DNA of 64,000 nucleotides from CAYMAZ01 sp964428185 (GTDB taxonomy: Bacteria > Bacteroidota > Bacteroidia > Bacteroidales > DTU049). The stretch is from positions 1 through 64,000 of the forward strand of contig CAYRXH010000004.1 of NCBI GenBank assembly GCA_964428185.1, read 5' to 3'. Below, in pieces: positions 8,038 to 16,304 of the stretch (position 1 is the stretch's first letter; each line of letters opens with the position of its first letter). The notes below the pieces were generated by a model that was not told where the DNA came from, made no database searches, and saw only the letters and a program-made list of their open reading frames with translations. A program made the position numbers and the translations under genes.

Positions 8038-9378
8038 ATGAAAAGAAACGTAATTATTATCGGCGCAGCCGGTAGGGATTTCCACAACTTTAACACGTTT
8101 TTCAGGAAAAACCCAAATTACAATGTCGTTGCTTTTACAGCCGCTCAAATTCCCGACATTGACGGTCGCAAGTATCCCGCGGAACTTGCCGGTGAATTGT
8201 ACCCCGAAGGTATTCCTATTTATGCTGAAGAAGAACTTCCTCAGCTAATCAAATCATTAAATGCTCACGATTGTGTGTTTTCATACAGTGATGTGCCCTA
8301 TTCAATGGTAATGAGAGTCAGTTCAGTTGTGAATGCTGCCGGAGCTAATTTTATGCTTCTTGGTCCTGCAGAAACCATGATTAAATCAAACAAGCCGGTT
8401 GTTGCTGTTGGTGCAATCCGTACAGGTTGCGGAAAGAGCCAAACATCACGCCGCCTGATTGAAATTATGATGAAGAAAGGGCTGAAGGTGGTTGCAATCA
8501 GACACCCGATGCCTTATGGTGATCTTGTTGCTCAGAAAGTACAACGTTTTGCTTCTGTTGAAGATCTGAAAAAAAACAATTGTACAATTGAAGAAATGGA
8601 AGAGTACGAACCTCATGTAATCCGCGGAAACGTGATTTATGCAGGGGTTGATTACGAAGCTATTTTGCACGCTGCTGAAAATGATCCCAATGGTTGTGAT
8701 GTTATTCTGTGGGATGGTGGAAACAATGACTTTGCTTTTTACAAACCTGACCTTTATGTTGGTGTTGCTGACCCTCTCCGACCCGGTCATGAAGTTAGTT
8801 ATTATCCTGGTGAAGTTGTTGCAAGAATGGCTGATGTCATTGTTCTGAATAAAATTGACTCAGCATCTCTTGAAAACATCAATATTGTCAGAGCAAATCT
8901 GGCAAGTGTCAATCCCAAAGCGATAATTGTTGACGGTGCTTCTCCATTGTCAGTAGATAAACCTGAACTGATCAGAGGAAAACGAGTTCTTGTGATTGAA
9001 GATGGACCTACACTCACTCATGGTGAAATGAAAATCGGAGCAGGTGTTGTTGCTGCAATGAAACATGGTGCCGCTGAACTTGTTGATCCAAGAAACTTTG
9101 CAGTAGGTCGTCTCAAGGAAACCTTCGAAATCTATCCTGAAATCGGAACTCTTTTGCCGGCTATGGGCTATGGCAATCAGCAGATTAAAGACCTTGAAAC
9201 TACAATTAATAACACTCCATGTGATACAGTTGTTATTGCAACCCCTATCGATCTCAGCAGGATTGTTAAAATTAACAAACCCACTGTGAAGATTGGCTAT
9301 GAACTGCAGGAGATTGGAAGACCAACTCTTGAAGATGTTCTGAATGATTTCATTGCAAAATTCAATCTTCAGAAATAG
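8038..9378 (+). CDS. COG2403-type P-loop protein (cyclic 2,3-diphosphoglycerate synthetase-like)
   Basis: 446 residues. Relatives include the archaeal cyclic 2,3-diphosphoglycerate synthetase; most bacterial members have no proven reaction. The N-terminus is a Rossmann-like domain (NVIIIGAAGRDFHNFN). A P-loop follows at residues about 125-134 in VGAIRTGCGKSQTS, with later nucleotide-binding features DVILWDGGNNDF and the guanine-type motif VLNKID. Length matches the family. It is flanked by a strong promoter and a terminator, so it is a single-gene unit, but it stands directly before pyrB. Whether it handles a phosphorylated small molecule linked to carbamoyl phosphate is only inference from this neighbour. 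The family assignment is firm; the product name should be treated as homology-based. Confidence 0.85.
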   Translation: MKRNVIIIGAAGRDFHNFNTFFRKNPNYNVVAFTAAQIPDIDGRKYPAELAGELYPEGIPIYAEEELPQLIKSLNAHDCVFSYSDVPYSMVMRVSSVVNAAGANFMLLGPAETMIKSNKPVVAVGAIRTGCGKSQTSRRLIEIMMKKGLKVVAIRHPMPYGDLVAQKVQRFASVEDLKKNNCTIEEMEEYEPHVIRGNVIYAGVDYEAILHAAENDPNGCDVILWDGGNNDFAFYKPDLYVGVADPLRPGHEVSYYPGEVVARMADVIVLNKIDSASLENINIVRANLASVNPKAIIVDGASPLSVDKPELIRGKRVLVIEDGPTLTHGEMKIGAGVVAAMKHGAAELVDPRNFAVGRLKETFEIYPEIGTLLPAMGYGNQQIKDLETTINNTPCDTVVIATPIDLSRIVKINKPTVKIGYELQEIGRPTLEDVLNDFIAKFNLQK

Positions 9379-9385
9379 TTTTTTT

Positions 9386-9413
9386 AAAAGCGGCCTTAGG
9401 GTCGCTTTTTTTT
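9386..9413 (+). terminator. Rho-independent terminator before pyrB
   Basis: AAAAGCGGCC at 9386-9395, loop TTAG, and GGTCGCTTTT at 9400-9409 (one G-T pair), followed by more T residues. Confidence 0.85.
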
Positions 9414-9442
9414 GGAAAAGAATTAATAATTAATATTTTACA

Positions 9443-10345
9443 ATGAAAAGTTTAGTATCAATAAATGATTTTACAAAGCCTGAATACCTAAAACTTTGTG
9501 ATATGGCTGCTGAATTTGAAGCCAATCCCAATCAGGATATTCTCAAAGGTAAAGTAGTTGCAGTTTTATTTTTTGAGCCCTCTACACGTACCCGATTAAG
9601 CTTTGAAACAGCCATCCAGAGATTGGGTGGTAAAGTAATCGGGTTTACAGATGCTGCAAGTTCAAGTGTAAAAAAAGGCGAGTCACTCAAGGATACAATT
9701 TTAACAGTTGCACAATATGCAGATCTTATTGTGATGAGGCACCCTGTTGAAGGGAGTGCAAGGTACGCTAGTGAAATTTCTCCTGTGCCTGTTATTAATG
9801 CCGGTGATGGTGCAAATCAGCATCCAACACAATGTCTTCTTGATCTTTTTTCTATTCAGAAAACTCAGGGCTCACTCGAAAACCTGCATATTGCTTTTAT
9901 TGGTGACCTGAAATACGGAAGAACAGTTCATTCTAATGTTATCGCCATGACTAACTTTAACTGCACATATCATCTGGTTTCTCCTTTGGAACTGAAACTT
10001 CCCAGTGCAGTGAAAATGCATATTAAAGATAGTAATCTCAGGTATTATCAGTACACTGATATTATGGAAGCAATTCCTCTCGCCGATATTATTTACATGA
10101 CACGCATACAGCAGGAAAGATTTTCAGATCCGCTGGAATATGAAAAAGTGAAGAATATATATAATCTCAAAAGTGATATGTTGAAAAATGCCAAGAACAA
10201 TATGCGGGTGCTTCATCCTCTGCCACGTGTCAATGAAATACATACAGATGTTGATGATCTGCCGCAGGCATATTATTTTGAACAGGCTCTGAACGGCGTG
10301 TATATGCGACAGGCTTTGATTTCTTATATTCTTGATTTAAAATAA
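9443..10345 (+). CDS. pyrB: Aspartate carbamoyltransferase catalytic chain
   Basis: 300 residues. Condenses carbamoyl phosphate and aspartate to N-carbamoyl-aspartate, the committed step of pyrimidine synthesis. The carbamoyl-phosphate site STRTRLSFETA is at about residues 50-60, the KKGESLKDT loop follows, then HPTQCLLDL and, near the C-terminus, LHPLPRVNEI. These match the catalytic chain, and the length is that of the E. coli-type class B enzyme, which works with a regulatory chain. The regulatory gene pyrI begins within 16 bases of the stop, so the two are one operon and should form the allosteric holoenzyme. No good TAnnTTTG box is seen in the short gap behind the upstream terminator. 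Confidence 0.97.
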   Translation: MKSLVSINDFTKPEYLKLCDMAAEFEANPNQDILKGKVVAVLFFEPSTRTRLSFETAIQRLGGKVIGFTDAASSSVKKGESLKDTILTVAQYADLIVMRHPVEGSARYASEISPVPVINAGDGANQHPTQCLLDLFSIQKTQGSLENLHIAFIGDLKYGRTVHSNVIAMTNFNCTYHLVSPLELKLPSAVKMHIKDSNLRYYQYTDIMEAIPLADIIYMTRIQQERFSDPLEYEKVKNIYNLKSDMLKNAKNNMRVLHPLPRVNEIHTDVDDLPQAYYFEQALNGVYMRQALISYILDLK

Positions 10346-10360
10346 TTAATGACAGCAACC

Positions 10361-10828
10361 ATGAGTAACGAAAAAAGAAAAGAATTGCAGGTTTCAGCAC
10401 TTGAAAACGGAACTGTTATTGACCATATTACATTCGGCAGTGTGATGCAGGTGATCAGAATACTTGGCCTGGAAAGTGTTGAGGATCCCATTTATATCGG
10501 TGCCAATCTTGAAAGTAAAAAATATGGCAGAAAAGGAATTATTAAGGTAAGCAATAAATATTTCAAACCTGATGAAATTAATAAAATTGCGCTTGTCAGC
10601 CCCAGTGCCACACTTATTGAAATCAGGGATTTTGAAATAAGAAACAAATCAAGAGTTGAAATTCCTGATAATGTCAGGGATATAGTCAGATGTTTTAATC
10701 CCAAATGTGTCACCAACATTGAGGGAGTGCCAACAAAGTTTGATGTCATTGATAAAATTGATGTGAAACTGAAATGTCATTACTGTGAAAAAATCACAGC
10801 AAAAAAGAACATGGAATTCAAGTCCTGA
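10361..10828 (+). CDS. pyrI: Aspartate carbamoyltransferase regulatory chain
   Basis: 155 residues. Binds nucleotides and passes allosteric control to PyrB. The nucleotide-binding half is seen in VSALENGTVIDHI. The zinc domain that docks on the catalytic chain has its four Cys in CFNPKC and, about 30 residues later, CHYC. The ATG at 10361 (MSNEKRKELQV) was preferred over one four codons upstream at 10349 because it fits the usual N-terminus; both are possible. Follows pyrB directly. Confidence 0.95.
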   Translation: MSNEKRKELQVSALENGTVIDHITFGSVMQVIRILGLESVEDPIYIGANLESKKYGRKGIIKVSNKYFKPDEINKIALVSPSATLIEIRDFEIRNKSRVEIPDNVRDIVRCFNPKCVTNIEGVPTKFDVIDKIDVKLKCHYCEKITAKKNMEFKS

Positions 10829-10920
10829 AATTTGTTCCTTGTGAAATCAGACCTCGCTTCAATCCATTCAGATTGGGTTGTAGTTTCTCTTTCTTCAATG
10901 GTGTTCTTGGAAAAAATATG

Positions 10921-10928
10921 TAATTTTG
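10921..10928 (+). promoter_or_regulatory. Bacteroidota -7 promoter box for lpdA
   Basis: TAATTTTG, 23 bases before the internal ATG at 10951. It supports that ATG over the one at 10933, which would leave almost no leader. Confidence 0.55.
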
Positions 10929-10950
10929 TATATTGTTAAACTATGGTACT

Positions 10951-12342
10951 ATGAACTATGATATTATTGTAATTGGAAGCGGCCCCGGAGGGTATGTTGC
11001 AGCCATCAGAGCCTCTAAGCTAGGCATGAAAACAGCTGTTGTGGAAAAGGAATCTCTTGGTGGTATCTGTTTAAACTGGGGATGTATTCCGACAAAAGCG
11101 TTGCTGAAAAGTGCTTCAGTTTTTGAAGAGCTCAAGCAGGCTGAATTATATGGAATTAAAGCAGAGGGAAGCTTTACTGCGGATTTCTCTGCTTTGGTTA
11201 CCCGAAGCAGGGGTGTGGCAGAAAACATGAGTAAAGGAGTTCAATTTCTGATGAAAAAGAATAAGGTAGATGTTATTGAGGGTTTTGGGAAAATCCTGCC
11301 CGGAAAAAAAGTCAGTGTTACAGCAAAGGATGGGAGCATATCCGAATATCAGGCACAACATATTATTCTGGCTACAGGTGCACGCTCTAAGGATCTTCCT
11401 TTTATGAAGCAGGACGGGAAAAGAATTATCGGATACAGAGAAGCAATGACTCTTTCAACTCAGCCTGAAAGTATTGCAATTGTAGGCAGTGGAGCAATAG
11501 GTTCAGAATTTGCCTATTTCTATAATGCTGTAGGAACCAAAGTCACCCTGATAGAATATTTACCCAATATTGTTCCCTTTGAAGATGAAGAAAGCTCAAA
11601 GCAACTGGAAAGATCATTCAAAAAGCAGGGGATTACCGTAAAAACCGCAACTGAAGTGACTAAAGTTGAAGTAATGGCAGACACTTGCAAACTTTTTTTG
11701 AAAACAGCAAAGGGAGAGGAACAACTTTATGCCCAGATAGTACTTTCTGCGGTTGGAGTCACTCCCAACCTGGAAGGTATTGGCATTGAAGAAACCGGGT
11801 TAGTTGTTGAAAACGGGAAAGTGAAGGTTGATGAGTATTACAGAACTTCAAAAGAAGGATATTATGCCATCGGAGATATTGTTCATGGACCTGCCCTTGC
11901 TCATGTTGCCTCTCATGAAGGGATTATCTGTGTTGAAAAGATAGCAGGGGGAGATCCACACCCCCTTAATTACGGCAATGTTCCATCATGCACATATACA
12001 CATCCTGAAATTGCCAGTGTAGGCATGACTGAAAAAAAGGCAATTGAAGCAGGGTTTGAAATAAAAGTGGGGAAATTTCCATTTTCCGCTAGTGGAAAAG
12101 CCACTGCATCAGGACATAAAGATGGCTTTGTGAAGGTGATTTTTGATGCAAAATATGGAGAATGGCTGGGTGCACATCTTGTAGGGGAAAATGTGACTGA
12201 AATGATCGGCGGAGTTGTTGCTGCCCGAAATCTTGAAACTACAGCACATGAAATTATTCATTCTGTATTTCCTCATCCCACTCTTTCAGAAGCCATTATG
12301 GAAGCTTGCGCCGCTGCTTATAACGAAGTTATTCATCTCTGA
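10951..12342 (+). CDS. lpdA: Dihydrolipoyl dehydrogenase
   Basis: 463 residues. FAD-dependent E3 enzyme that reoxidises dihydrolipoamide with NAD in 2-oxoacid dehydrogenase complexes or the glycine cleavage system. Features in order: FAD-binding GSGPGGYVAAIRAS, the redox disulfide GGICLNWGCIPTKALL, the NAD-binding GSGAIGSEFAYFY, the second FAD contact YYAIGDI, and HPHPTLSEA-like VFPHPTLSEA near the C-terminus with the catalytic His. Length is normal. No E1 or E2 gene is in the window, so its partner complex is unknown. The gap to the following asnB-type gene is 36 bases without a good promoter, so transcription may continue into the exopolysaccharide genes. Confidence 0.95.
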   Translation: MNYDIIVIGSGPGGYVAAIRASKLGMKTAVVEKESLGGICLNWGCIPTKALLKSASVFEELKQAELYGIKAEGSFTADFSALVTRSRGVAENMSKGVQFLMKKNKVDVIEGFGKILPGKKVSVTAKDGSISEYQAQHIILATGARSKDLPFMKQDGKRIIGYREAMTLSTQPESIAIVGSGAIGSEFAYFYNAVGTKVTLIEYLPNIVPFEDEESSKQLERSFKKQGITVKTATEVTKVEVMADTCKLFLKTAKGEEQLYAQIVLSAVGVTPNLEGIGIEETGLVVENGKVKVDEYYRTSKEGYYAIGDIVHGPALAHVASHEGIICVEKIAGGDPHPLNYGNVPSCTYTHPEIASVGMTEKKAIEAGFEIKVGKFPFSASGKATASGHKDGFVKVIFDAKYGEWLGAHLVGENVTEMIGGVVAARNLETTAHEIIHSVFPHPTLSEAIMEACAAAYNEVIHL

Positions 12343-12378
12343 TTCCTCACCCCGGATCTGAAGTAAAACTGAATTTGT

Positions 12379-14298
12379 ATGTGTGGAATTGCAGGATATT
12401 TTGATTTTACAGGAAACAGAACGTCGCAGTTCAAAAGTTTTTCTGAACAATTCAGGAAAAAAAACCAGAATCGGGGACCTGATGACAACGGGGATTATGT
12501 AGGGGAACATATTCTTCTGACTCACAATAGGCTGTCTGTCATTGATGTGAGTGAACGTGCATCCCAGCCCATGAAATCTGAAGATGGTTCATGTGTGATT
12601 GTGTTTAATGGAGAGATTTTTAATTTTAAAGATCTTCGAAGAGAATTTGAAGACACCGGCTTTTCATTCAGGTCTCACAGTGATACTGAAGTTGTTCTCG
12701 CAATGTACATGAAGTATGGGGAACAGTGTATCTCGCGACTGAATGGTTTTTTTGCGTTTGCAATTTGGGACAGCAGAAGTCAGGAGTTACTGGTGGCACG
12801 TGACAGATTTGGGATCAAACCGCTCCTGTTTCATTATAATGATGAGTGTTTTGTTTTTTCTTCGGAGATGAAGTCTCTTCTCTCTGCTCTTGGACCGCAG
12901 GAAATAGACAGGGCTTCACTACAGATGTATTTCAGACTGACATATATACCTCCTCCATACAGCATTTTTAAAGGAATTCAAAAACTCTTGCCCGGCTGCT
13001 ATCTGATTGTGGGAAGAAATTCACTTTCAAGAAAAAGTTATTATCACATAGGAATCAATAAACTAAATACAGATACGGTTTCGGATTATAATACAACTTG
13101 TAATCACTTATTTGGCACCCTGGAATCATCTGTGAAAGCTCAGTTGGTTTCTGATGTTCCCCTTGGATGTTTTCTCAGCGGAGGAATAGATTCATCAATA
13201 ATTACAGCTCTTGCTGCTCAACAGGTGAAAGGATTGAAAACTTTCACAATAGGCTTCAGGGATGAACCCTATTATGATGAAACAAAATATGCACGTTTGT
13301 TGGCCAACAAATATCATACAGATCATTCGGAGTTTTTGCTGACCAATGACGATCTTTTTGAAGCGGTTGACGGTATGCTGGATTATATTGATGAACCCTT
13401 TGCCGATTCTTCAGGTTTAGCTGTCTATGTGCTTTCAGGTCATACACGAAAAAATGTTACAGTAGCATTGTCAGGAGACGGAGCAGATGAAATATTTGGT
13501 GGATATTACAGACATCTTGCTGAATACAGAATAAGGCGAAGACTCTTTACTGATGCATTGTTATCAGGTGGTTCATGGATGCTGAATATCTTTCCTGCAT
13601 CAAGAAGCAGCAGATTCAGTGATAGAATAAGGAAAATTAAAAAGTATCTTGAAGTCCGGAAACTTTCACCTCAGGAAAGATATAGGTTTTTATCATCCTT
13701 TACTGATCAGGAACTCATTGAAAGGATGGTCATTGTATATGGCTATGACCCTGAATTTGCTGAAAGATGGGATGATATTGCTTCTGCAATTGACGGAAAT
13801 TCAAAGGGAATTGAGGATGTATTATTCAGTGATATGCAACTTGTTCTTGCCGGTGATATGCTCCCAAAGGTTGATATGATGTCAATGGCCCAGTCTCTTG
13901 AGGTGAGACCACCGTTTCTTGATAATTCAGTGGTGGAATTGGCATTTTCTTTACCCACAAGGTATAAAATTGCAGGCAATACTAATAAAAAAATACTCAG
14001 AGATACTTTTGGAAAGCTTTTACCTCCGGAATTGTTAAACAGAAAGAAACATGGTTTTGAAGTTCCTATGAATTCATGGTTTAAAACCGAAATGAGACCT
14101 ATGATTGACACATATCTTCAGTCTGTTGATTTTCTCGAAAGTCAGAAAATTTTCAGACCTGATGTTGTTGGCACAGTGGTTGACAAAGTTCTCAATTCAA
14201 AACATCATGATCTTCAAGCTGTGATGTGGTCACTTCTGGTATTTCAACATTGGTACAGAAATTATGAACATCTCATAAAGAAAGTTAAAAATGATTAA
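12379..14298 (+). CDS. asnB: Asparagine synthase-like glutamine amidotransferase
   Basis: 639 residues. Starts MCGIAGYFDF, so Cys2 is the glutaminase nucleophile after Met removal; the N-terminal nucleophile domain runs to about residue 210 (RGPDD, NGEIFN). The ATP-pyrophosphatase domain carries FLSGGIDSS near residue 266 and SGDGADEIFGGY near residue 370. The reaction is glutamine-dependent amidation of a carboxyl group through an AMP intermediate. It may be a general asparagine synthase, but it leads an exopolysaccharide cluster and overlaps the next glycosyltransferase gene by 8 bases. Such enzymes in polysaccharide clusters are thought to amidate sugar acids or related groups. The gene symbol is therefore a family label. 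Confidence 0.9.
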   Translation: MCGIAGYFDFTGNRTSQFKSFSEQFRKKNQNRGPDDNGDYVGEHILLTHNRLSVIDVSERASQPMKSEDGSCVIVFNGEIFNFKDLRREFEDTGFSFRSHSDTEVVLAMYMKYGEQCISRLNGFFAFAIWDSRSQELLVARDRFGIKPLLFHYNDECFVFSSEMKSLLSALGPQEIDRASLQMYFRLTYIPPPYSIFKGIQKLLPGCYLIVGRNSLSRKSYYHIGINKLNTDTVSDYNTTCNHLFGTLESSVKAQLVSDVPLGCFLSGGIDSSIITALAAQQVKGLKTFTIGFRDEPYYDETKYARLLANKYHTDHSEFLLTNDDLFEAVDGMLDYIDEPFADSSGLAVYVLSGHTRKNVTVALSGDGADEIFGGYYRHLAEYRIRRRLFTDALLSGGSWMLNIFPASRSSRFSDRIRKIKKYLEVRKLSPQERYRFLSSFTDQELIERMVIVYGYDPEFAERWDDIASAIDGNSKGIEDVLFSDMQLVLAGDMLPKVDMMSMAQSLEVRPPFLDNSVVELAFSLPTRYKIAGNTNKKILRDTFGKLLPPELLNRKKHGFEVPMNSWFKTEMRPMIDTYLQSVDFLESQKIFRPDVVGTVVDKVLNSKHHDLQAVMWSLLVFQHWYRNYEHLIKKVKND

Positions 14299-15490
14299 GG
14301 TTCTGAGAATCATCAATCGGTTCAATCTTGGTGGCCCCACCTATAATGCGGCTTATCTGACAAGATATATGGAACCTGATTATCAAACTTTGCTGGTTGG
14401 CGGAAGGCAGGATGAAAGTGAAGAAAATTCAGAGTTTATTGTCAAGAGTCTTGGTGTTGAACCTATTATCATTCCTCAGATGCAAAGGTCATTAAATCCG
14501 GTTCTGGATTTTCAGGCTTACTCAAGAATTAAGCAGATTATCAGAGAATTTCAGCCTCAAATTGTGCATACCCATGCATCCAAGGCTGGTGCTCTAGGTC
14601 GTCGGGTAGCATATTCACTCAAGGTTCCCGTTATAGTCCATACGTTTCACGGACATGTCTTTGATTCATACTTTAACAGAATGCAAAGCAATTTTTATAT
14701 CAGACTTGAAAGACAACTTGCAAAGAAAACGGATGCCATAATCACTTTATCGCAACATCAGTACGAAGATATTGTCAACAGATATAAAATTTGCAATGCC
14801 TCAAAGGCAAGGATTATTCCACTGGGATTTGATCTGAGCAGATTCTGGAAAAATTCAGAGGAAAAGCGAAGCAGGTTCAGGCACAAATACAGGCTTACTG
14901 ATGATCAGATTGCAATCGGAATCATAGGCAGACTGGTTCCTGTGAAAAATCATTCGTTGTTTGTGGATGCTGTTCGTTATGTATTGCAGAACTCTGAATT
15001 AAACATCAAAGCATTTATTGTGGGAGATGGTGAATCTCGACCTCAGATAGAACAACAACTCAGAAAATATGGGATCGCCTATTCAGATGGATTAAATGAA
15101 GATACACCTGTTGTTTTTACCTCATGGGAAAAGGATGTTGATGTTGTCAATGCAGGGCTAGATATCATTGTCCTCACTTCATTGAATGAAGGGACTCCGG
15201 TGAGCCTGATCGAAGCACAAGCCTCAGGAAAACCTGTGCTGACAACAAATGTCGGGGGTATCCGGAATATTGTTCTTGAAGGAAAATCTGCACTGATCAC
15301 CAATGCTGGTGATGATGATGCCTTTATTTCTCAGTTTTTTCAGTTGGTTGAAAATCCGGAACTGAGAAAAAAACTGAGTGGCAATGGCCGTGAATTTGTT
15401 GAGAATCAGTTTCATTATTCAAGACTGATCAGAGATATGAAAGATCTCTACAGTAGTTTGCTGGCAAAAAAATCTTTTTGTTTGAGATGA
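14291..15490 (+). CDS. GT4 family glycosyltransferase
   Basis: 399 residues. A retaining GT-B enzyme that transfers a sugar from a nucleotide donor onto the growing polysaccharide repeat. The N-terminal acceptor half has RFNLGGPTYNAAYL and VHTHASKAGALGR, then VHTFHGHVFDS; the C-terminal donor half has IGIIGRLVPVKNH and the E-x7-E signature in LNEGTPVSLIEAQASGKP, the hallmark of GT4. Donor and acceptor cannot be told. Its ATG lies inside the end of the amidotransferase gene (8-base overlap), which suggests translational coupling. Confidence 0.92.
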   Translation: MIKVLRIINRFNLGGPTYNAAYLTRYMEPDYQTLLVGGRQDESEENSEFIVKSLGVEPIIIPQMQRSLNPVLDFQAYSRIKQIIREFQPQIVHTHASKAGALGRRVAYSLKVPVIVHTFHGHVFDSYFNRMQSNFYIRLERQLAKKTDAIITLSQHQYEDIVNRYKICNASKARIIPLGFDLSRFWKNSEEKRSRFRHKYRLTDDQIAIGIIGRLVPVKNHSLFVDAVRYVLQNSELNIKAFIVGDGESRPQIEQQLRKYGIAYSDGLNEDTPVVFTSWEKDVDVVNAGLDIIVLTSLNEGTPVSLIEAQASGKPVLTTNVGGIRNIVLEGKSALITNAGDDDAFISQFFQLVENPELRKKLSGNGREFVENQFHYSRLIRDMKDLYSSLLAKKSFCLR

Positions 15491-15514
15491 TGTGATTTGG
15501 ACTGTTTTTTTTCA

Positions 15515-15522
15515 TATTTTTG
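15515..15522 (+). promoter_or_regulatory. Bacteroidota -7 promoter box before the wza-like gene
   Basis: TATTTTTG, 26 bases upstream of the ATG at 15548. It suggests that the export genes have their own start within the cluster. Confidence 0.5.
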
Positions 15523-15547
15523 CCAAGTAAAATAGAAAAATATCCAG

Positions 15548-16300
15548 ATGAGCAGGTTTGTTTTAACTGGTTCAATATTTTTTTTCATACTCACAAGTGC
15601 CTGTACCCGCTGGGTTACGCCTTACAGGATGTATAAGGTTGATAAGGAAACCAGTCTTTCTTCTGTGGATGATCTGAAAATTCTGAAAGAGCATGTCATT
15701 GCTCCTGATGATGAACTGATGATTTATATTTATGCAAATGTTGGGCAGGATATGATTAATCCTGATCCTGAAAGAATGATGTCTTCAGGCGGACAGGAAG
15801 TGTCCTATCGTGTTCTTAAAGACGGTACTGTTTTTTTGCCTGCTATCGGTTCATATACTATTGTAGGGAAAACTCTCACTGAAGCAGAAGCAGAACTCCG
15901 GATTCTTTACAGGGAATTCATCAATGAACCCTTTGTGGTTCTCAAACTTCTCAACAAACAGGTGTATGTTTATAAAGGTGGTAAGTCAGGAGCCGCATCA
16001 ACAGTGCCTTTGTCGAATCCCAATGCTACACTTATTGAAGCCTTAACTTCAGCCGGAGGCATCAGTGACGGAAAGGCAGATAGAATTTTTCTTATCCGCG
16101 GAACCGGTGAAGATGTGAAGTTTTATCAGATTGATCTTTCAGATGCTGAACATGCTGTTCTGGGTAATATTGTCCTCCAGTCTGATGATGTTATTTATAT
16201 CGAACCCCAGCCATTTGTAAGCAGAAGGTTGCTTGAAGATATCACCCCCATTCTTAGCCTCACAACTACTTTTTTACTGATCTACAATTTATTTAAGTAA
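15548..16300 (+). CDS. Polysaccharide export lipoprotein, Wza/GfcE family
   Basis: 250 residues. Outer-membrane or periplasmic exporter that forms the exit channel for capsule or exopolysaccharide. Signal sequence with LTSAC as lipobox (Cys19). The poly_export domain is evident: LKEHVIAPDDELMIYIYANVGQ-type opening, VLKDGTVFLPAIGSYTIVGKTLTEAEAEL, then a SLBB-type domain with LIEALTSAGGISDGKADR and ending in DDVIYIEPQ. A C-terminal hydrophobic segment (LSLTTTFLLIYNLF) could anchor it, as in Bacteroidota Wza relatives. The gene is 4 bases before the Wzc-type kinase gene, its functional partner. Confidence 0.93.
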   Translation: MSRFVLTGSIFFFILTSACTRWVTPYRMYKVDKETSLSSVDDLKILKEHVIAPDDELMIYIYANVGQDMINPDPERMMSSGGQEVSYRVLKDGTVFLPAIGSYTIVGKTLTEAEAELRILYREFINEPFVVLKLLNKQVYVYKGGKSGAASTVPLSNPNATLIEALTSAGGISDGKADRIFLIRGTGEDVKFYQIDLSDAEHAVLGNIVLQSDDVIYIEPQPFVSRRLLEDITPILSLTTTFLLIYNLFK

Positions 16301-16304
16301 TCCA

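Noticed and set aside
10829..10950. Possible small RNA or tRNA in the gap between pyrI and lpdA
   Set aside because: No cloverleaf or T-loop consensus could be folded by eye; only the lpdA promoter box is supported.
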